Assembly (NCBI RefSeq): GCF_000217955.3
Contig: NZ_AFOY02000018.1
Span: 152,495-216,494, forward strand
From: Pseudomonas fluorescens HK44
Lineage (GTDB): Bacteria; Pseudomonadota; Gammaproteobacteria; Pseudomonadales; Pseudomonadaceae
Length of the DNA: 64,000 nucleotides
Reading direction: 5' to 3'
The notes beneath the pieces were generated by a model. The model worked only from the letters and a program-made list of their open reading frames with translations, made no database searches and was not told the DNA's origin. The translations under genes and the position numbers were made by a program. Shown one piece after another: positions 9,536-18,499 of this stretch; positions within the stretch are counted from its first letter, which is position 1; each line of letters opens with the position of its first letter.

Positions 9536-10879
9536 TCAGCGACTGGCACTGGTCTGCGGCACACCAAGTTCCGGCGCGATCACCGCCGTTTCCGAGCGCG
9601 GCGTACCTTTCGGCACCCAGTCGTAACTCACCGGCAAAGCGCGGTAGACCCAATTGCTGATGGCATCGCTGCCCGGCGCCTTGCCCAGATAAGGGCTGAC
9701 GTATTCCCAGACGTTTTCACCGCTGGCCGTCACCTGGAAAAACCGTCCGTTCATGCCTTCATCGATCAACGTATTGCCGTTGGGCAAGCGTCGAGCGCTG
9801 CTGATGAATGAGCTGTAGAACGCCCAGCCTGGTTGTTTCGAGTTGGCGGCGCTGTATTGCCAGACGATCTCGTTTTTCAGCGGGTCGATTTCCAACACCC
9901 GCGAGCCGGAAATCAGCCCCAGAGTGACCGACGGATAACCCGCCGAGCCCTGGTTATCGAACACCAGCAGATTGCCTGCGCCCGGCAGGCCGGCGGAAAT
10001 GATGTGGGCGTCATGCTGCCCCACGAACTGATCCACCGGACGCGGCAGTTTTTGCTCGGTTTTCGGGTCGATCAGCGGCAGGTTCGGGCCGAGGCGCCAG
10101 ACCACTTTGCCGCTGAGCTTGTCGATGATTGCGATGAAGTTGGCGTTGCGCGAATCGATCAGCAGGTTGTCCGGGCTGAAGCGTTTGTCGCCCGCGTCGA
10201 ACCACTTGTTCGGCCCCACGAGGCTGAGGTTATTGATGTGCAGGTAGTCCGGGTTGTCGCTGGCATGCACCAGTTTCAGTTGCTCTGGGGTAAAGCCGAA
10301 TTCATCGAGGTGCTCGGACGCCAGCCACTGCCATTTGACCTCGCCCTTGGGGCTGACTTCGTAGATGGCGTCGTCGATGACTTCGGGCACTTTGAACCCG
10401 GCAACCTTGTGCACCTTGTTCGCCAGAACCACGGTGTTGCCATTGCTCAAACGACGCTGATCGTGGTGCTGCTGCGCGGCTCCGCCGGTTGGCTTGTCGC
10501 CCCATTGCCAGACCACTTTGCCGTTCCAGTCCAGCTCGCCGACGCTCTGATTGCCCAGCCCATTGCCGGCCGAACCGAGTTTGCCGGGGTCCTTGTCACT
10601 CAGTTGCAGCAATACATGACCGCGCTCACCACCCACCAGTTTCGGATCGATGATCGCCGAAGGAAAACCGGCCTGCGGCCAGGTTTTCACGTCGTTGCCG
10701 TTCATGTCGATCAGGTGCGTCTGTTTGTCGGCGCCGCTGAAAATCACGTACTGGTTGAAGGCCTTCGCCGGGTCGTAGCGGGTGACACCCGTGGGGTAAA
10801 CGCTAGGCGCCGCAAGGGCTTCGGCACTGACTACTACGCCGGACAACAACACCGGTATAGCCGCTTTGATGCTCAACAT
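9536..10879 (-). CDS. Aryl-sulfate sulfotransferase (AssT-like)
   Basis: 447 residues with a signal peptide ending around 'AEALAA', so probably periplasmic. Repeated beta-propeller-like blades are visible: 'HLIDMNGNDVKTWP', 'ELDWNGKVVWQWGD', 'EVSPKGEVKWQWLA', 'EIDPLKNEIVWQYS', each with 'xGxxxWxw'. 'QQHHDQRRLSNGNTVVLAN', 'HINNLSLVG' and 'QHDAHIISAG' supply the His residues typical of arylsulfotransferases that move sulfate between phenolic esters. It lies 23 bp after the receptor gene in the same direction, so the two are probably cotranscribed. In this setting the enzyme may release or transfer sulfate from aryl esters for scavenging. Confidence 0.85.
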   Translation of the reverse strand: MLSIKAAIPVLLSGVVVSAEALAAPSVYPTGVTRYDPAKAFNQYVIFSGADKQTHLIDMNGNDVKTWPQAGFPSAIIDPKLVGGERGHVLLQLSDKDPGKLGSAGNGLGNQSVGELDWNGKVVWQWGDKPTGGAAQQHHDQRRLSNGNTVVLANKVHKVAGFKVPEVIDDAIYEVSPKGEVKWQWLASEHLDEFGFTPEQLKLVHASDNPDYLHINNLSLVGPNKWFDAGDKRFSPDNLLIDSRNANFIAIIDKLSGKVVWRLGPNLPLIDPKTEQKLPRPVDQFVGQHDAHIISAGLPGAGNLLVFDNQGSAGYPSVTLGLISGSRVLEIDPLKNEIVWQYSAANSKQPGWAFYSSFISSARRLPNGNTLIDEGMNGRFFQVTASGENVWEYVSPYLGKAPGSDAISNWVYRALPVSYDWVPKGTPRSETAVIAPELGVPQTSASR

Positions 10880-10902
10880 GATGGTGCTCCTTGAATGTCA
10901 GA

Positions 10903-13275
10903 TCAGAAGTCGTAGCGACCAGTCACGCCCAGGGTCCGTGGTGTGCCGAGCAAGCCCTCGTAACCGCCGTTGGAACCGGTCCAGAGAGTCGTGTAGTAGG
11001 TTTTATCAAAGGCATTTTTCAGCCACAGTGAGACGTCCCACTGCCCCTGCTTGAAGTCGCCGCGCAGGCCGGTGGACAGGTTGACTACGGCGTAACTCGG
11101 GATCTGGCCGAAGTCGGAATCCTCCACCGTACCCACCGCTTTGGAGCGGAACGCGTAGCTGGCGGTGACGTACTCTTCGAAGCCGTTACTCAGGTTCCAT
11201 TTGTATTCGCCATTGGCGTTGCCGATCCATTTCGACGCGCCGACCACCTGGTGGCCGGTGAGGTCGCAAGACGCTGGAGCCCCCGGCGCCAGGCTAACTT
11301 CCGGCGGGCATGGCGCATCTTTGTACGAGAGGTAGCTGACGTCGTTGTAGGAACCGTTGAAGTTCAGCGTCAGGCCGCGCAACGGGATCAGCGTGCTGTC
11401 GAATTCCACGCCGCGCGAACGCACCGAGCCGGCGTTGGTCAGGTATTGCACGCGGTTGACGTCGTCGTAGGCGTTGGTCTGATAGCCGTTGACCTGGGTC
11501 CAGAAGACGTTGGCGTTGAGCTGCAGGCGGCGGTCCCACAGCGTGCTTTTGAAACCGAGTTCGGCGTTGTTGGCGCGCTCGGTGCCAATCAGCAACGAGT
11601 CGGCGCCAGCGACCGGTGCCGTGCCGACGGCCAGGTTCACACCACCGGATTTCTCGCCGTGGGACACGGTCGCGTAGCCGAGCAGGTTATCAGTGAAGTG
11701 GTAGCTGAGGTTGAGCAGCCCCGAAGGACTGGAGCTGTACTGATTCAAATCACCGGAGTCGTAAACCCCAGCGCGACCGCGCCTGACTGTCGCCGCCGCA
11801 CCGGTGACCGCCGCACCACCCACGGGTGCATCGCGGTTGACCCAGGCATTTTTCTCTTCATAAGTGCCACGCACGCCGGCGGTGAAATCCAGCTGCTCTG
11901 TGAGGTGCCAGGTGCCCTGGGCAAACAGTGCGAAGCTGTCGGTCTTGATGTGGCCTCTGCCAACGCTGTCGATGTTGGCCAGCGCACCCGCTGGCGTGCC
12001 GTTCCAGATGTCCGCCTGCGGGCCGTAATAGGCGAAGGATTTGTTGTCCAGGTCGTTGCCGAAGTAATAGGCGCCGAGCACGTACTCGAAGAAGCCGCCA
12101 GTGGGCGAGGCCAGGCGAAATTCCTGGGAGTATTGTTTGTCTTCTACAGAGACCCCGCCGTTGTAGGTCGCCGAGACATTCAGGCCGTCATCGTTACGCG
12201 GGGTGAAATTCCACCAGCGATAGGAGCTGATCGAGGTTAGGGTGAAGTCGCTCGGTAGCGTCCAGTTCGCCTCGACCGAGGTGCCGCCCTGATGCACAGT
12301 GACGTGCTGATCGTTGTTCAAGTTGACCTTGCGATGTGTGCCATCGACCAGCGTGGCCCCCGCGGCATTGGCCCGGGCCTGATAAAGGTTGACGCCGTTG
12401 ATGGTCGGCCCGGTATTGTACAACACGCGGGTGCCAGCGCTGGAATCCTCTTCGTTGTAGTCACCGATCCAGCGCAGGTTGAACGATTCGTTGGGCTTGA
12501 ACAGCAGCTGCCCACGGAAGCCGTCGCGCGAGCCACCGTTCAGGTCGTGGCCGTCGTATTCGTTTTTGATGTCGCCATCGCTGCGGGTGCGATAAGCGGA
12601 AAAACGCCCGGCGAGTTGGTCATTCAACGGGCCGGAAATCGTGCCCTTGGTCTGGAAATAACCGTCCTCGCCCACCGAACTCTCGATGCTGCGCTCCGGG
12701 GTGAAGGTCGGCGCGCGCGTGCTGATGTTGATCACGCCGGCCGTGGTGTTCTTGCCGAACAAAGTACCTTGCGGGCCGCGCAGCACTTCGAGCTGCTCGA
12801 TGTCCATCAGGTCGAACACCGCCATGCCCGGCCGCCCTAGGTAGACGTTATCGATGTACAGCCCGACGCTGCCTTCCAGGCCATCGCTGGCCGGATTGTT
12901 GCCCAGGCCACGGATCGACACGCTGGACTGGCGCGCATGCATGTAGGCGACGTTGACGCTGGGCACCAGTTGCTGCAAATCCTGGATGCGATAGACCCGC
13001 TGGCTTTCCAGCACCTGGCCGCTGACCACGCTCATCGGTGTCGGTACATCCTGCGAGCTTTCCTCGCGACGGCGGGTGGTGACCGTCACGGTTTCCAGCT
13101 GCGCGCCATCGGCTTTGGCCTGGCCTGCAACGGTGGCTGCGGGAACCGTTTCGGGCGTGCTGGCGTCAGCGGCCTGTGCCTGGGTCCAACTGGCGCTCCC
13201 CGCCAGCAGCAGGGCCAGGGGCAGGCGTTTGAGCCGTCGGGGCGTGAGGGGTGAGGCGAGGTTCAACGGGCTCAT
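10903..13275 (-). CDS. TonB-dependent outer-membrane receptor
   Basis: 790 residues with a basic N-terminus, signal peptide, a TonB-box-like 'ETVTVTTRRREE' and a plug domain ('MSVVSGQVLESQRVYRIQDL', 'LEVLRGPQGTLFGKNTTAGV'). A 22-strand barrel follows and ends in a terminal aromatic ('GVTGRYDF'). It has the architecture of receptors that import scarce ligands using TonB energy. Neighbouring genes (arylsulfotransferase, sulfatase, ats transporter) point to a sulfated organic ligand rather than a siderophore; this is inferred from context. Start at 13275 gives a full signal sequence. Confidence 0.92.
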   Translation of the reverse strand: MSPLNLASPLTPRRLKRLPLALLLAGSASWTQAQAADASTPETVPAATVAGQAKADGAQLETVTVTTRRREESSQDVPTPMSVVSGQVLESQRVYRIQDLQQLVPSVNVAYMHARQSSVSIRGLGNNPASDGLEGSVGLYIDNVYLGRPGMAVFDLMDIEQLEVLRGPQGTLFGKNTTAGVINISTRAPTFTPERSIESSVGEDGYFQTKGTISGPLNDQLAGRFSAYRTRSDGDIKNEYDGHDLNGGSRDGFRGQLLFKPNESFNLRWIGDYNEEDSSAGTRVLYNTGPTINGVNLYQARANAAGATLVDGTHRKVNLNNDQHVTVHQGGTSVEANWTLPSDFTLTSISSYRWWNFTPRNDDGLNVSATYNGGVSVEDKQYSQEFRLASPTGGFFEYVLGAYYFGNDLDNKSFAYYGPQADIWNGTPAGALANIDSVGRGHIKTDSFALFAQGTWHLTEQLDFTAGVRGTYEEKNAWVNRDAPVGGAAVTGAAATVRRGRAGVYDSGDLNQYSSSPSGLLNLSYHFTDNLLGYATVSHGEKSGGVNLAVGTAPVAGADSLLIGTERANNAELGFKSTLWDRRLQLNANVFWTQVNGYQTNAYDDVNRVQYLTNAGSVRSRGVEFDSTLIPLRGLTLNFNGSYNDVSYLSYKDAPCPPEVSLAPGAPASCDLTGHQVVGASKWIGNANGEYKWNLSNGFEEYVTASYAFRSKAVGTVEDSDFGQIPSYAVVNLSTGLRGDFKQGQWDVSLWLKNAFDKTYYTTLWTGSNGGYEGLLGTPRTLGVTGRYDF

Positions 13276-13325
13276 TTAGCGGCTCCAGGTCAAAAAACAC
13301 ACAAAGACTTTTCAGTAGTGCATAT

Positions 13326-13347
13326 TCTTTAAAGTTATTTATTTATG
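13326..13347. promoter_or_regulatory. Motif shared by receptor and tonB promoters, copy 2
   Basis: TCTTTAAAGTTATTTATTTA about 50-70 bases upstream of the receptor start, matching the motif at 9364-9379 upstream of tonB. Confidence 0.45.
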
Positions 13348-13399
13348 TTTTTACAAAAATTTACTGCATAAGAGATTGCCTTTATAAGGAGTCGACCTA

Positions 13400-13417
13400 A
13401 TGCATATCCAATGCATT
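13400..13417. promoter_or_regulatory. Candidate LysR operator ATGCATATCCAATGCATT
   Basis: An imperfect palindrome (ATGCAT...ATGCAT) between the divergent receptor and LysR genes, 25 bases before the LysR start. Its reverse complement matches 16 of 18 bases at 20993-21010, in the atsR-atsB intergenic region. This suggests one regulator acting on both promoters. Confidence 0.45.
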
Positions 13418-13441
13418 TCCCCGATATTTTTTATGTGAAAA

Positions 13442-14386
13442 ATGCATATCGATTTGCGCCAGCTCCGTCACTTCATTGCCCTCGCCGACCAGCGCAGCTT
13501 CGTCGCGGGCGCGATGGCGGTGAACCTGTCGCAGTCGGCCTTCAGCCGCAGCATTCAGGCGCTGGAACACAGCGTCGGTTGTCAGTTGGTGGACCGTGGA
13601 CGCAAGGACCTGGCGCCCACAAAACAGGGCCAGGTGTTGCTCGAACATGCGCGGCGGCTGGTCAGCGGCGCACAGCAGATGGCCAACGAGATCAGCCAGT
13701 TCAATGGCCTGGAGGCCGGCGAGCTGCGTTTCGGCTGTGGTCCGGCGCCCGCAGCAGGGCTGGTCCCCCGGGCGATCGGCAGCTTCATCGGCCGCTACCC
13801 CAAGGCACGGGTGCAATTTCAGGTGGATGACTGGCAAAGCCTGAGCAAGCGCCTGCTGAGTGAAGAGTTCGAATTCTTCGTCGCCGACACCCGGCAATTC
13901 GAAGCCGACCCGGACTACCTGACCCAACGCCTGCGTCCGCGCAAATGGCACTTCTGCTGCCGCGCCGGACATCCACTGGCCACTCGCGAAAGCGTCAGTG
14001 CCGCCGAGTTGATGAGTTATTCGATGGCGGTGACCATCCGCCCGCCCAACCTGCGCAAAGTCATCGTCGACTTGAGTGGCCGGCCGGATTTCACGCCCAA
14101 CGTGGAATGCGAAAACAGCTACAGCCTGCTCGGTGTGGTGATGCGTTCGGATGCGATTGGCATCATCGGCGAGTATTCCGATGCACTGCATAACGCCAAG
14201 GGTCAGATGGTGCGCTTGAAGATCGACGGGCTGGCCGATGACCTGGAAGAGTTGTACACCCGCTATGGGATTGTCAGTCGCGCGGGGTATCGGTTGTCAC
14301 CGTTGGCCGAGGCGATGATTGCGCAGATCAAGGAGGTGGATGCACAGGATGAAGAGGTGTGTTCGCTGGAGAACTTCGCTGTTTGA
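13442..14386 (+). CDS. LysR-family regulator of the sulfate-ester cluster (paralogue 1)
   Basis: 314 residues: an N-terminal winged HTH ('MHIDLRQLRHFIALADQRSF', 'NLSQSAFSRSIQALEH') followed by a LysR substrate-binding domain. It is transcribed away from the receptor/arylsulfotransferase unit, the usual layout for a LysR protein controlling its divergent neighbour. It is clearly paralogous to the LysR at 17429-18349, sharing 'SAFSRSIQ'/'PAFSRSIQ', 'ELRFGCG.APA' and 'FEADP'. Sulfur-starvation control, as with known LysR regulators of sulfonate and sulfate-ester genes, is likely but inferred. Confidence 0.9.
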   Translation: MHIDLRQLRHFIALADQRSFVAGAMAVNLSQSAFSRSIQALEHSVGCQLVDRGRKDLAPTKQGQVLLEHARRLVSGAQQMANEISQFNGLEAGELRFGCGPAPAAGLVPRAIGSFIGRYPKARVQFQVDDWQSLSKRLLSEEFEFFVADTRQFEADPDYLTQRLRPRKWHFCCRAGHPLATRESVSAAELMSYSMAVTIRPPNLRKVIVDLSGRPDFTPNVECENSYSLLGVVMRSDAIGIIGEYSDALHNAKGQMVRLKIDGLADDLEELYTRYGIVSRAGYRLSPLAEAMIAQIKEVDAQDEEVCSLENFAV

Positions 14387-14396
14387 GCTGGCCTCA

Positions 14397-14490
14397 TCGC
14401 TGGCAAGCCAGTTCCCACAGGGATCAATGGTGTTCACAAATTATGTGTCCGCCACAGAACCTTGTGGGTGCTGGCTTGCCAGCGATAGCG
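14397..14490. repeat. REP pair (BIME-like)
   Basis: TCGCTGGCAAGCCAGTTCCC at 14397 and an inverted CTGGCTTGCCAGCGA at about 14471 are Pseudomonas REP-type units facing each other between the LysR and sulfatase genes. Confidence 0.75.
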
Positions 14491-14601
14491 TCAGCCCAGG
14501 CAGCGATGCACCCCCTGCATAAAAACCATTTCCCAAACGCACTTGCCTCAACCCCTCTCCAGCAGCGAAAAACCTCGCCTGTCTTTCGATCTGTGAACCC
14601 C

Positions 14602-16218
14602 ATGTCCAACACCCCAAACCCTGTGCGCAACGTGCTGTACATCATGTGCGATCAACTGCGGCGCGATTACCTGTCGTGCTACGGCCACCCGCATCTGCAC
14701 ACGCCCAACATCGATCGCCTGGCCGACGCCGGCGTGCGTTTCAGTCGTGCCTATACCCAAGGCACGATCTGCGGGCCGTCGCGAATGTCGGCCTACACCG
14801 GGCGCTATGTCAGCAGTCATCAGGTCGCCTGGAACGCCGTGCCGCTGCCGCTGGATGAACTGACCCTCGGTGATTACCTGCGGCCCCATGGCATACGCAC
14901 CGCACTGGTGGGCAAGACCCACGCCACACCCAATCTCGATGCCTTGCAGCGACTGGCCATCGACCCGCTGGGCGATCAGGCGGCGGTGCTGAACGAAGTC
15001 GGTTTCGAGCCGTTTTTCCGGCATGACGGGATCTTCCCGGACGACCCATTGTTCGATGACAAGCGCGAGTCCGCGCCCTACACCCACTACCTGCGTGACC
15101 TCAGTTTCGAAGGCCGCAACCCGTGGCACGACTGGGCCAACGCGGCTGAAGGTGAACAGGGCGAAATCCTCAGCGGCTGGAAAATGCGCTACGCCCATTT
15201 GCCGGCGCGCGTGCCGGAGCAGCATTCGGAAACCGTCTACACCACCGGCCGCGCCCTGGACTTCATCGCCGAACAAGGCGAGCAGCCATGGTGCCTGCAC
15301 CTGTCGTACATCAAGCCCCACTGGCCCTACATCGCCCCGGCGCCGTATCACGCGCTGTATGGCGCAGAACAGGTGATCGAGCCGGTGCGTGCGTCGGCAA
15401 GCGCAGCCAGTGATCACCCGGTGTACAACGCGTTTCGCCAGCACGAAGAGAGCCTGAATTTTTCCAGGGACGAAGTGCGCTTGAACGTGGTCCCGACGTA
15501 CATGGGCCTGATCAAGCAGGTCGATGACCAGCTTGGGCGGCTGTTTGATTTTCTGCAGAGCAGCGGGCGTTGGGATGACACCCTGATCGTGTTCACCAGC
15601 GATCACGGCGACTTCCTTGGCGACCATTACCTGGGGAAAAAAGAGTTTCTGCTGGAGCCGGCGGTGGGTATTCCGCTGATCGTTCGCGACCCACGCCCGG
15701 CCGCGGACATCACCCGCGGATCGGTGGACGAAAGGCTGGTGGAAACCATCGACGCATTGCCGACATTTCTTCAGGCTTTGGGGTTGCCGAGCGCCGAGCA
15801 TCGGCTTGAAGGACGCTCGCTGATTCCCTTGCTGCATGGCGCGCAAACCGACTGGCGCCGCTTTGTGATCAGTGAATACGACTACGCGTTTCAAGCGCCG
15901 GCACGGGAGCGATTGTCTCAACCGATCGACCGCTGCCGCACGACCATGGTGCGCAGCGAGCGCTGGAAATACCTGGCGTACGACGGCTTCCAGCCGCAGC
16001 TGTTTGACCTGCTCAATGATACGCAGGAGTTACGGGATTTGGGTGCGGACCCGGCGTATGCGTCGGTTCGAGAAGAGCATGCGGGGTATTTGTTTGAGTG
16101 GGTACGTGGTTTGAAACGGAGGACGACGATCAGCCATCAGGAGATTGATTTGCGTGGGCAGCGGTTTCGTTATGGCGAGCCCGAAAGCGAGAAATTGGTA
16201 CAGATCGGCGTTTGGTGA
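14602..16218 (+). CDS. Type I sulfatase / sulfatase-like hydrolase
   Basis: 538 residues from the ATG at 14602; an in-frame upstream extension runs through the REP pair and is rejected. Metal-binding start 'LYIMCDQLRRD', then the formylglycine motif C-G-P-S-R at residues 57-61 followed by 'MSAYTGR', then 'GKTHATPN', and 'VFTSDHGDFLGDHYLGKK', which supplies further metal ligands. This is the alkaline-phosphatase superfamily, branch near choline sulfatases and phosphonate monoester hydrolases. No signal peptide is visible, so it is probably cytosolic and acts on an imported sulfate ester. A Cys-type site needs a formylglycine-generating activity. Confidence 0.9.
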   Translation: MSNTPNPVRNVLYIMCDQLRRDYLSCYGHPHLHTPNIDRLADAGVRFSRAYTQGTICGPSRMSAYTGRYVSSHQVAWNAVPLPLDELTLGDYLRPHGIRTALVGKTHATPNLDALQRLAIDPLGDQAAVLNEVGFEPFFRHDGIFPDDPLFDDKRESAPYTHYLRDLSFEGRNPWHDWANAAEGEQGEILSGWKMRYAHLPARVPEQHSETVYTTGRALDFIAEQGEQPWCLHLSYIKPHWPYIAPAPYHALYGAEQVIEPVRASASAASDHPVYNAFRQHEESLNFSRDEVRLNVVPTYMGLIKQVDDQLGRLFDFLQSSGRWDDTLIVFTSDHGDFLGDHYLGKKEFLLEPAVGIPLIVRDPRPAADITRGSVDERLVETIDALPTFLQALGLPSAEHRLEGRSLIPLLHGAQTDWRRFVISEYDYAFQAPARERLSQPIDRCRTTMVRSERWKYLAYDGFQPQLFDLLNDTQELRDLGADPAYASVREEHAGYLFEWVRGLKRRTTISHQEIDLRGQRFRYGEPESEKLVQIGVW

Positions 16219-16225
16219 AAAAACA

Positions 16226-16319
16226 TCGCTGGCAAGCCCGCTCCCACAGGGTTTGGTGTCGTTCACGTCCATTGTGTTCAACACCATTCATTGTGGGAGC
16301 TGGCTTGCCAGCGAAGGCG
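16226..16319. repeat. REP pair (BIME-like)
   Basis: TCGCTGGCAAGCCCGCTCCC at 16226 and TGTGGGAGCTGGCTTGCCAG at 16292 are inverted REP units between the convergent sulfatase and dioxygenase genes. Confidence 0.8.
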
Positions 16320-16324
16320 TCAGA

Positions 16325-17245
16325 TCAAACGCCGCCGATATCCGGCCCCTTCACCGTCTGACTGCGTTGCCCCGAAACCCCGATTGCCACTTCGCCCTTG
16401 AGCGTCACACGACGCACCACACGGTCCTGGGTGCCATAGTCGTCCACCGCGTAATGCTGGGTGGAGCGGTTATCCCAGATCGCCACATCACCGGCCTTCC
16501 AGCGCCAGCGCACGGTGTTTTCCTGGCGGATGACGTGGCTTTGCAGCAGGCCGAACAGGTGCGCCGAATCCGCCTGGGAATAGCCCTTGATGCGCTTGAC
16601 GAAATGCCCCAGCAGCAAGCTTTTCTCGCCGCTGATCGGGTGCACGCGAACCACCGGATGCTCGGTCTCGTACACGGTCGAGGTGAAGACCTTGCGGTAG
16701 CGCTCCAGCTTCTCCGCCGAAACGTCAGGCTTGGCGCTGGCGTAGTCATATTCGTTGCTGTGCACGGCCACGAGTTTATCCGCCAGTTCACGCAACTCCG
16801 GCGCCAGTTCGTTGTAAGCGGTGGCGGTGTTGGCCCATACCGTGTCGCCGCCGAAGGCCGGTGCCACCACCGAGCGCAGGATCGAAGCTTTCGGGTAGGC
16901 ATCGACGAAGGTCACATCGGTGTGCCAGGAGTTGGCGCGCTGGCCTTGGGCACCATCCAGTTCGAACAGAAAACGGGTGCCGTCACGGACCGGCACGGTT
17001 GGGTGCGCCACTGGTTCGCCTAGCAGTTGAGCGAAGGCTTCCTGGAGCTGATCGTCGAGGTGGGCCTGCTCGCGGAAAAAGATCACTTTGTACTGCACCA
17101 GCGCTTGCTGGATCGCTTCGACGGTGGCGGCATCCAGCTCACCGGAGAGGTGCACGCCACGGATCTCGGCACCGATCCGACCGGCCACCGGATGGATTTC
17201 AAGCGCGTGAACAGCGGGTTTTACAGCTAAAGCGGCATTGCTCAT
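16325..17245 (-). CDS. TauD/TfdA-family dioxygenase, AtsK-like alkylsulfatase
   Basis: 306 residues. The iron-binding H-x-D is seen at 108-110 ('NSWHTDVTFVD'), the distal His in 'DNRSTQHYAVDDYG', and the 2-oxoglutarate Arg in 'RVVRRVTLKG'. Length and motifs suit Fe(II)/2-oxoglutarate dioxygenases of the AtsK/TauD group, which release sulfite or sulfate from alkylsulfonates or alkyl sulfates. Sulfate-ester neighbours favour an AtsK-type alkyl sulfatase. It is divergent from the LysR gene at 17429. Substrate remains inferred. Confidence 0.88.
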   Translation of the reverse strand: MSNAALAVKPAVHALEIHPVAGRIGAEIRGVHLSGELDAATVEAIQQALVQYKVIFFREQAHLDDQLQEAFAQLLGEPVAHPTVPVRDGTRFLFELDGAQGQRANSWHTDVTFVDAYPKASILRSVVAPAFGGDTVWANTATAYNELAPELRELADKLVAVHSNEYDYASAKPDVSAEKLERYRKVFTSTVYETEHPVVRVHPISGEKSLLLGHFVKRIKGYSQADSAHLFGLLQSHVIRQENTVRWRWKAGDVAIWDNRSTQHYAVDDYGTQDRVVRRVTLKGEVAIGVSGQRSQTVKGPDIGGV

Positions 17246-17428
17246 GGGTAGACCCTCGATCGGACTGCTGACGGTGGAGTGGCAGCGAAACAACGCTCTA
17301 TCTATATTCTATCTAGATCTAATAGATATTCACGTGATTCGTTGACGGAATAAGAGCTTGCATTTAAAACCTCAATCAACCTTTGTCGCAAATGCCTTCG
17401 AGCTATTTTTAGGATGCCGGGAAAGCAT
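17246..17428. promoter_or_regulatory. Divergent promoter region of dioxygenase and LysR
   Basis: 183 bases with an AT-rich core holding TATCTAGATCTAATAGATA around 17306, an imperfect palindrome typical of a LysR-binding site. No gene fits here. Confidence 0.4.
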
Positions 17429-18349
17429 ATGGATCTTCGCCAGTTACGCTACTTCATCGCCCTCAACGAACACCGCAGTTTCGTCCGCGCGGCGGATGCC
17501 ATGGGCATCACCCAACCGGCGTTCAGCCGCAGTATTCAAGGGCTCGAGCAGGAGTTCGGCTGCGTGCTGGTGGACCGAGGCAACAAGGATTTGCGCCCCA
17601 CGCCCGAAGGCCAGGTGGTGCTGCAACATGCACGGAGCCTGGTGCAAGGCGCAGCGCTGCTCAGCGCCGAAGTGAAGCAGATGACCAAGCTCGACGCCGG
17701 TGAGTTGCGCTTCGGTTGTGGAACCGCCCCGGCGGTGAAACTGGTTCCGGATGCGGTGGCGCAATTCATCAATGCCCACCCCAAAGTGCGCACCTGTTTC
17801 GAAGTGGATAATTGGGAGAAACTCAGCCGTGCACTGAGCCGCGAAGAGATCGAATTCTTCATCGCCGACATCCGCCATTTCGAAGCCGACCCGAACTTCC
17901 AGACCCAGGCCCTGAGACCCAAGCGCGGAGTGTTTTTCTGCCGTCCCGGGCATCCGCTGCTGGCCAAGGAAAGCCTGTCGACTAACGACATGTTCGACTA
18001 CCCGCTGGCAACCACGCTTATTCCGCCGGGCATCCGCAAACTGCTGGCGAACCTCAGCGGGCGCATGGACTTTTCCCCGACCATCGAGACCGAGCATTTC
18101 CCGGCGCTGGTGAAAATCGTGCTGCAATCGAATGCCATTGGCGTGGGCACAGAAGAAGCGTTCGTCGAGGACATTGCCCAGGGTTCGCTGGTGCTGCTGC
18201 ACTGGCGCAATCTGCCGCAGAACATCGAGAGCATGAATGCCCGGTGCGGGATCGTCAGCCGCACCGGGTTCAGGTTGTCGCCGGCGGCGCGGGCGATGAT
18301 TGAGATGTTGGTGGCGGTGGACAAGCAGGAGATCCCTATTGCAGTTTAG
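17429..18349 (+). CDS. LysR-family regulator (paralogue 2)
   Basis: 306 residues from the ATG at 17429 ('MDLRQLRYFIALNEHRSF'), with the HTH at 15-60 ('MGITQPAFSRSIQGLEQ') and a LysR effector domain. An alternative start at 17414 would add five residues. It is the close paralogue of the LysR at 13442, and both flank the sulfatase and dioxygenase genes. Divergence from the dioxygenase gene suggests it regulates that gene. Confidence 0.9.
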   Translation: MDLRQLRYFIALNEHRSFVRAADAMGITQPAFSRSIQGLEQEFGCVLVDRGNKDLRPTPEGQVVLQHARSLVQGAALLSAEVKQMTKLDAGELRFGCGTAPAVKLVPDAVAQFINAHPKVRTCFEVDNWEKLSRALSREEIEFFIADIRHFEADPNFQTQALRPKRGVFFCRPGHPLLAKESLSTNDMFDYPLATTLIPPGIRKLLANLSGRMDFSPTIETEHFPALVKIVLQSNAIGVGTEEAFVEDIAQGSLVLLHWRNLPQNIESMNARCGIVSRTGFRLSPAARAMIEMLVAVDKQEIPIAV

Positions 18350-18352
18350 GGC

Positions 18353-18380
18353 CTCTTCGCGAGCAAGCCCGCTCCCACAC
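18353..18380. repeat. REP unit left of the IS110-type element
   Basis: CCTCTTCGCGAGCAAGCCCG followed by CTCCCACA, the Pseudomonas REP consensus on the minus strand. Its partner is at 19773, so the insertion sequence separates them. Confidence 0.7.
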
Positions 18381-18499
18381 TCGACCGTGGCGAACACAAC
18401 ATCTGTGTACGACGCAGATCAATAATGAAATGGCTACCCCCGCCGCCCCCTGTGATCGCCCACTAAGCTTTCGCAGGGGGCTCATCGGAGACCGTTGCC

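Noticed and set aside
11251..12240. Plus-strand open frame of 329 codons inside the TonB-dependent receptor gene
   Set aside because: Shadow frame; the receptor sequence is continuous on the minus strand.
14548..15921. Minus-strand open frame of 457 codons over the sulfatase gene
   Set aside because: Antisense shadow of a gene with the formylglycine motif; no recognisable domain or Shine-Dalgarno.
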